Of a stretch of 9,706 bases of DNA, positions 6,009 through 9,706 are shown in pieces. How positions within the stretch are numbered: position 1 is the first letter of the stretch; every line of letters begins with the position of its first letter. The translations under genes were made by a program, and so were the position numbers. Source of the DNA: Gemmatimonadota bacterium (lineage in GTDB: Bacteria; Gemmatimonadota; Gemmatimonadetes; Gemmatimonadales; GWC2-71-9); the NCBI GenBank assembly GCA_029862935.1, contig JAOTWK010000101.1:1-9706 (forward strand), read 5' to 3'. Under the pieces are notes generated by a model. That model had not been told where the DNA came from. It was given only the letters and a program-made list of their open reading frames with translations, and did not search any database.

Positions 6009-6766
6009 CAGTCTTGCAGGATCTTGGCGAGTTCCTTTTCCGCCTCGCCCCCCGTCAACTTGAGGAACAGCTCCTCGAGTGACGCGTCGCCCGCCGCCGT
6101 CTGCTCGCGCAACTCGTCGATCGTACCTTGGGCCACGATCAGACCCTCTTGGATGATCGCGATGCGATCACACATGGCCTGGGCCACTTCCAGCGTGTGG
6201 GTGCTCATGAGTACGGTACCGCCACGTTCGACAAAGGCGCGGAAGATATCCTTGAGCAGTCGCGCTCCCCTGGGGTCGAGACCCACCATCGGCTCGTCGA
6301 CCACGATGCATTCGGGTCGGTGAATGAGCGCGCTTGAGATGATGAGCTTCTGGCGCATCCCGTGACTATATGATTCGACGAGCTCGTTCTTCCACACCGA
6401 GAGCTCGAATAGATCGAACAGTTCGTCGATGCGCACCTCGATCGACTTGCCGTCCTGTCCAAATAGGCCGGCCACGAAGCGGAGAAACTCGGCGCCTGTC
6501 AGCTTTTCATAGACGAATGGTCGATCCGGAATGAATCCCAGATGCTGCTTCGCGGCGGTGGGCTGGCGTATGAGATCATGGCCTCCTAAGACGATGCGTC
6601 CAGACGTCGGGCGCAGAATACCGGCGATCATACGCAATGTGGTGGTCTTCCCGGCACCGTTGGGCCCCAGAAACCCGAACAGCTCACCGCGAGGCACGTG
6701 AAGATCGATGGCGTTGACTGCGACGAATTTGCCATACGTCTTCGTGAGCTCTTCGAGCCGGATCAT
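6008..6766 (-). CDS. ABC transporter ATP-binding protein
   Basis: This 252-residue cytoplasmic ATPase would power the permease encoded directly downstream. It has Walker A GPNGAGKTT (34-42), a signature loop YSHGMRQK (133-140, in place of LSGGQ), Walker B CIVVDEP (153-159), D-loop GLDP (162-165) and the switch His in STHTLEV (H190). The Q-loop position reads GFIPDRPFVYEKLTG, with Asp81 where Gln is usual. This layout matches the ABC-2/multidrug exporter subgroup. The ATG at 6766 is chosen because the sequence from MIRLEELTKTYG is the standard N-terminus. The frame stays open upstream, but the added residues would overlap the transglutaminase gene and look non-native. The start overlaps the transglutaminase stop in an ATGA, and the stop overlaps the permease start in a TGATG, so the three genes are coupled. 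Confidence 0.93.
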   Translation of the reverse strand: MIRLEELTKTYGKFVAVNAIDLHVPRGELFGFLGPNGAGKTTTLRMIAGILRPTSGRIVLGGHDLIRQPTAAKQHLGFIPDRPFVYEKLTGAEFLRFVAGLFGQDGKSIEVRIDELFDLFELSVWKNELVESYSHGMRQKLIISSALIHRPECIVVDEPMVGLDPRGARLLKDIFRAFVERGGTVLMSTHTLEVAQAMCDRIAIIQEGLIVAQGTIDELREQTAAGDASLEELFLKLTGGEAEKELAKILQD

Positions 6767-8307
6767 TGGTCCGCCTTCGTCGAGACGACGTCGAGCGACA
6801 GACGTCCAATCAATTGAACGAGCTCGACCTGTCTCGCGAGTCCGCCGATCGTGAATCGAAGGTGCGCGGCGTCGGCCGGTAGCTGGCCGAACGTGGGATC
6901 GACGGCCACCCATCCATCGAGGTATACCTCGGGCCACGCGTGGTAGAAGAAGCGGCCATCCACGTAGACGAGGCCTGCCGCCGTGCGGGCTGGCAATCCG
7001 ACCGCACGCGCCAAGGCAACATAGAGCACCGTATGCTCGTTACAGTCACCGCGCCGCGTCTGAAGCACCTCCACCGCGCTCGGCACACTGACCGTGATGC
7101 GCTTGTCGATCTCGTGGTACACCCACTGCCCAATTAAGTCTGCCGCCCGACGGGGGTTGCGCGTGCGGCCCACGATTTGGCGTGCCTGGGCTTGGATGCG
7201 AGGGTCATCACTCTGCACGAGAGGCCCGGGGATGAGATACGCATCCCATTCCCCCCCCGACGCGGGCAATCGGTATCGCGCGTTCAGCCGCTCTGGCGTT
7301 TCACGCCGAATGATGAGCGTGTCACCCGTCAGCGTCTGACGCCCCCCGCTCAGATCGAACGTACTGAGGTCGATGCCTCCCACCCGAATAGCGAGCTCCG
7401 TGAGTGTTTCGGACGTGAGCGAGACGTTGGACGCGATTGCCGTCTGCCGAATGAGGTCAGACCCAACCGAGAGATCTGTCGAGGCGGTGTCGCCCCGGCG
7501 GAAGAAGTTCTCGAAGGCGATCTCGTAGGCGGTGCGCTGCATCGTGAATCCGACGGGCGTGGTGGCCTGCACGATGAGTCCCAGGTCGTCGATCCAGGCC
7601 TCGACGCCGAAGCCGCCAAAGTCTTGCTGCACCTGCCACGCGTGCACAGTGTCCCACCGCGCTGCAACCCACAGGGGTGTCTCGCCAGCGAGTTCGGCGG
7701 AGTCCGGCACCACGAAGACGGACTCAGCAGTCACCGTGATGTTGACATCGCGTTCGGCAAGCTGCAACGGATCGAACAGACGCACCGCGTAGGTCTTTCC
7801 GACCGCGAGGTCGCCGCCGAACGCGAGACTGAGCGGTAAGAGGGCCGGCAGGACAATCGGCTCCGTGAGCGGGATGCGATAGTCCTGTACGCTTTCCGCG
7901 CTTTCGATTTCGATCTCGAGCACCGAGTCCCCACGGACGGTGCCCAGCACGCTAAACCGGACGTCCTCACCGCGAAGCGTGGCGTTGAACGTGCGGAGCC
8001 GCAAAGTCCTAGTAAGGTTGGCGTTGGTACGCGCTTCGATCCGCTGGACCGTCCCAAGCGCCGGGATACGGAGCAACATTTGGTCTTGGAGCCGAATCGT
8101 GTCTTGGAGCGTGTCGACCAGACTCGTCGCGTAGCCGATCTGCTGCCCCCCTAGATCCAACCGGTAATAGGTCGCAGCCGGCGATACGTTGAGTGCGGCC
8201 TCCGCCAGGAGGTCTGCCCGGGGTCGGAAGTACTCCCGCTTGACGAGCCACCCCACTGCCCCCACCCAGACCAGAATGATCCCAGTAGCGACGACCCGTC
8301 GGTTCAT
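6763..8307 (-). CDS. Membrane-anchored transglutaminase-like protein
   Basis: This 514-residue protein has an N-terminal membrane helix (about 5-22) and a long, mostly beta-rich region (about 30-350) that I do not recognise. A transglutaminase/protease-like domain (about 385-480) lies near the end. The catalytic triad is visible: Cys422 in RRGDCNEHT, His456 in FFYHAWPEVY and Asp470 in AVDPTFGQ. Such domains act as peptidases, amidases or transferases, and the orientation of the anchor suggests activity outside the cytoplasmic membrane. The ATG at 8307 gives a short basic N-terminus before the helix. An open upstream extension of 23 residues would overlap the macro gene and lacks support. It overlaps the macro-domain gene upstream (ATGA) and the ABC ATPase downstream (ATGA). 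The neighbours suggest a role linked to export or the cell envelope. The substrate is unknown. Confidence 0.85.
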   Translation of the reverse strand: MNRRVVATGIILVWVGAVGWLVKREYFRPRADLLAEAALNVSPAATYYRLDLGGQQIGYATSLVDTLQDTIRLQDQMLLRIPALGTVQRIEARTNANLTRTLRLRTFNATLRGEDVRFSVLGTVRGDSVLEIEIESAESVQDYRIPLTEPIVLPALLPLSLAFGGDLAVGKTYAVRLFDPLQLAERDVNITVTAESVFVVPDSAELAGETPLWVAARWDTVHAWQVQQDFGGFGVEAWIDDLGLIVQATTPVGFTMQRTAYEIAFENFFRRGDTASTDLSVGSDLIRQTAIASNVSLTSETLTELAIRVGGIDLSTFDLSGGRQTLTGDTLIIRRETPERLNARYRLPASGGEWDAYLIPGPLVQSDDPRIQAQARQIVGRTRNPRRAADLIGQWVYHEIDKRITVSVPSAVEVLQTRRGDCNEHTVLYVALARAVGLPARTAAGLVYVDGRFFYHAWPEVYLDGWVAVDPTFGQLPADAAHLRFTIGGLARQVELVQLIGRLSLDVVSTKADQ

Positions 8308-8810
8308 GAACTGCCGCGACCCCGGAGAAATGCCTGCACGACCTCTCGATCCTCTTCGGTTTCCACCACTATACACACTTCTTTGGGGTAAGTGGCGTGG
8401 GGGAGGTCACTGACAAGCACGTCAACCAGGATTCGGGCAGCGTCTTCGAGGGCTAGGGCGCCGGGCCCAGTGCCCAGCACGGGGGTCGCAATCCGGGCGA
8501 GCTCCCAGTCTGCGGCGCGCTGCAGCACGCTCGTCATGGCGCGGCGCAGTCCGGTGGGCGTCACGGGTTCGTCTTCGCTCCGGATAACGGCATGTACGAT
8601 GAGCTCGGCAGCCAGATCGCCGGCGCTCGTGACCACTGCGGCGCCGACGCCCAAGCCGGTAGGAACGTTCAAGTGCTGCAGGAAATCGACCCCGCTCAAA
8701 CGCTCGAGTTGGCGGAGGCTGGGGGAGACGGGTTCGAGCAGTGCGGTAGCGGGGCGAACCACCGCGTCCGCCGTGACGAACGCGAGGTCGTCCACTACGA
8801 CGCTGATCAC
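8304..8810 (-). CDS. Macro-domain-like protein with degenerate ligand site
   Basis: This 168-residue, probably cytoplasmic protein resembles macro domains, which bind ADP-ribose or related nucleotides and sometimes hydrolyse ADP-ribose esters. The fold-defining parts are visible: an initial strand VVDDLAFVTADAVVRPA (5-21), GVGAAVVTSAGDLAAELIVHAVI (the G-x-A-x-x-T-x-x-G-x-L and Y/L-IHAV segment), TPTGLRRAMTSVLQRA as the long helix, and TPVLGTGPGALALEDAARI as the phosphate-loop equivalent. The usual N-A-A-N after the first strand reads VRPATALL, so the Asn residues that contact ADP-ribose in catalytic members are missing. Binding may persist through the GTG loop, but hydrolysis is doubtful. The start is GTG at 8810, sharing one base with the TAG of the TPR gene (TAGTG). 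The stop overlaps the transglutaminase start. The fold call rests on motif spacing and is moderately firm. Confidence 0.72.
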   Translation of the reverse strand: MISVVVDDLAFVTADAVVRPATALLEPVSPSLRQLERLSGVDFLQHLNVPTGLGVGAAVVTSAGDLAAELIVHAVIRSEDEPVTPTGLRRAMTSVLQRAADWELARIATPVLGTGPGALALEDAARILVDVLVSDLPHATYPKEVCIVVETEEDREVVQAFLRGRGSS

Positions 8811-9664
8811 TATCTGGCGAACTCCCGGGAGCGGCGGTACATCTGGGCGGCCTCGTCGGGCCGGTTCATGCGGTCCAGCACGATGCCCAAGCCGTAAAGG
8901 GCCCGCGCATCGTTCGGACTCAGCTCGACGGCCCGTTGGTAGCAGCGCAGCGCGCCGTCGAGATCATCGATGTGATTGAAGGCTTCGCCAAGGTGGAAGT
9001 AGCCCGACGCGCGGCTCGAATCCAGTTCGATGGCCCGCCGGAGATACGGGACGGCTTCCCTCCAAAGACCGCGGCGACAGGTCACGATCCCGAGATTGAA
9101 ATGGGCCTCCGCGTTCCCCGATTCGAGGAGCAGAGCCCGCTGCAGGTCGGTCTCAGCTTCCGCATATCGTCCAAGCGTCCCCAGCAGAGCAGCGCGGTTG
9201 ACCAGGACTTGCGCGTTGTCAGGCTCCTGCTCCAGGCACGCGGCGAACTCCTCGAGTGCGTCCTCGTACTCCCCGTTCTCTTCGAGAAGTAGTGCCAGGT
9301 TGTTCCGCGCCCGCAGGTTGTCAGAGTGGTGTTGCAGCAGTTCCCGATAGATGCCTTTGGCGCGATTGGTTTCTCCTTGCGCCGTCGCCTGGCGGGCCGC
9401 CCGATACAGCAAATCTTCCGATTGGGGCGGGAGGGACGTGTGAACGGGAGTTTCAACGACGTGCGAAATCGGTGCAGGTGGCTCAGCTCTGTGCTGACCG
9501 ACGTCAGAGTTCGCGATGTCAACCGTGACCGAGGAGTGGTGCGGAACTGCCGGTGCGCCGTCTGACGACGCTGGCTGGTCTGTTTGCTCGCCGGTGGTGA
9601 CCGGGGCTTCGGCGCGGCGCGACAACTTGCGGCGCTGGCGGCGTCGACGTCTCGATCGATTCAT
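8810..9664 (-). CDS. TPR-repeat protein with arginine-rich N-terminus
   Basis: This 284-residue protein is the first gene of the - strand operon in the window. Residues 1-17 are strongly basic (RSRRRRRQRRK). Residues 18-80 are rich in Pro, Ala, Ser and Thr and look disordered. Residues 83-284 form six consecutive 34-residue TPR units starting at about 83, 117, 151, 185, 219 and 253, with the typical A-x-x-N-L/G-L-x-x-x-G-x-Y/W-x-x-A and P-D/N-x-A pattern. TPR arrays bind protein partners, so a scaffold role within this operon is a reasonable inference. No signal peptide is seen; the basic start could bind nucleic acid or acidic lipid head groups. The ATG at 9664 follows a good ribosome site. 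Its TAG overlaps the macro GTG by one base. Confidence 0.88.
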   Translation of the reverse strand: MNRSRRRRRQRRKLSRRAEAPVTTGEQTDQPASSDGAPAVPHHSSVTVDIANSDVGQHRAEPPAPISHVVETPVHTSLPPQSEDLLYRAARQATAQGETNRAKGIYRELLQHHSDNLRARNNLALLLEENGEYEDALEEFAACLEQEPDNAQVLVNRAALLGTLGRYAEAETDLQRALLLESGNAEAHFNLGIVTCRRGLWREAVPYLRRAIELDSSRASGYFHLGEAFNHIDDLDGALRCYQRAVELSPNDARALYGLGIVLDRMNRPDEAAQMYRRSREFAR

Positions 9665-9671
9665 CCCCTCA

Positions 9672-9678
9672 CCCCTCC
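9672..9678 (-). promoter_or_regulatory. Ribosome binding site for the TPR gene
   Basis: On the - strand GGAGGGG (9678 down to 9672) lies seven bases before the ATG at 9664. It is the strongest Shine-Dalgarno-like site on the - strand operon and supports this gene as the first of the operon. A promoter would lie in the last 30 bases or beyond the window edge. Confidence 0.7.
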
Positions 9679-9706
9679 AATGCTATGGTTTCCGACGCTA
9701 TCCAGC

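Noticed and set aside
6767..6937. Upstream extension of the ABC ATPase
   Set aside because: The extra 57 residues are Arg-rich and lie inside the transglutaminase gene opposite its catalytic coding region in another frame. The standard ABC start is at 6766.
1..9706. Mobile element, CRISPR array, tRNA or rRNA
   Set aside because: No transposase or integrase motif, no spaced direct repeats and no cloverleaf or rRNA sequence was seen on either strand. Genes fill nearly the whole window.

Overview
The window is a dense, GC-rich bacterial chromosomal segment. It has almost no intergenic DNA, no RNA genes and no visible mobile elements. Gene content and divergent sequence signatures (a cysteine-rich CcmH, a zinc-ribbon CcmI-like protein) fit a deep-branching Gram-negative lineage. 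Gemmatimonadota is my best guess, but this is an inference from pattern memory and was not tested by a search.

The left half lies on the + strand. It starts with the C-terminal third of a glycerol kinase (glpK, cut by the window edge). After a 116-bp gap comes a compact cytochrome c maturation (Ccm, System I) block: ccmE (604-1008), ccmF (1013-3076), ccmH (3069-3671) and a CcmI-like membrane protein with two zinc ribbons (3674-4246). The block is atypical at several points. CcmE carries the CxxxY form of its heme-binding site (C124/Y128) instead of the usual histidine. The CcmH-like protein has a CxCxC...C...C cluster instead of LRCxxC. The fourth gene joins a CcmI-like membrane segment and helix to a cytoplasmic double zinc ribbon. 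No ccmA, ccmB, ccmC, ccmD or ccmG lies in the window. A strong intrinsic terminator (4269-4305) ends the block.

The right half is a convergent operon on the - strand, read from the right edge leftwards. It encodes a six-TPR protein with an arginine-rich N-terminus (9664-8810), a degenerate macro-domain protein (8810-8304), a membrane-anchored transglutaminase-like protein with an intact Cys-His-Asp triad (8307-6763), an ABC ATPase (6766-6008) and a large polytopic ABC permease (6008-4332). Every junction overlaps by 1 or 4 nt, so the five genes are very probably translationally coupled and co-regulated. The last two genes form an ABC-2-type exporter. The transglutaminase would act outside the cytoplasmic membrane, while the macro and TPR proteins would be cytoplasmic. 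The substrate and overall role are unknown.

The two most interesting points are the variant Ccm machinery, where CxxxY CcmE occurs together with an altered CcmH, and the tightly coupled TPR-macro-transglutaminase-ABC operon, whose function I cannot assign.
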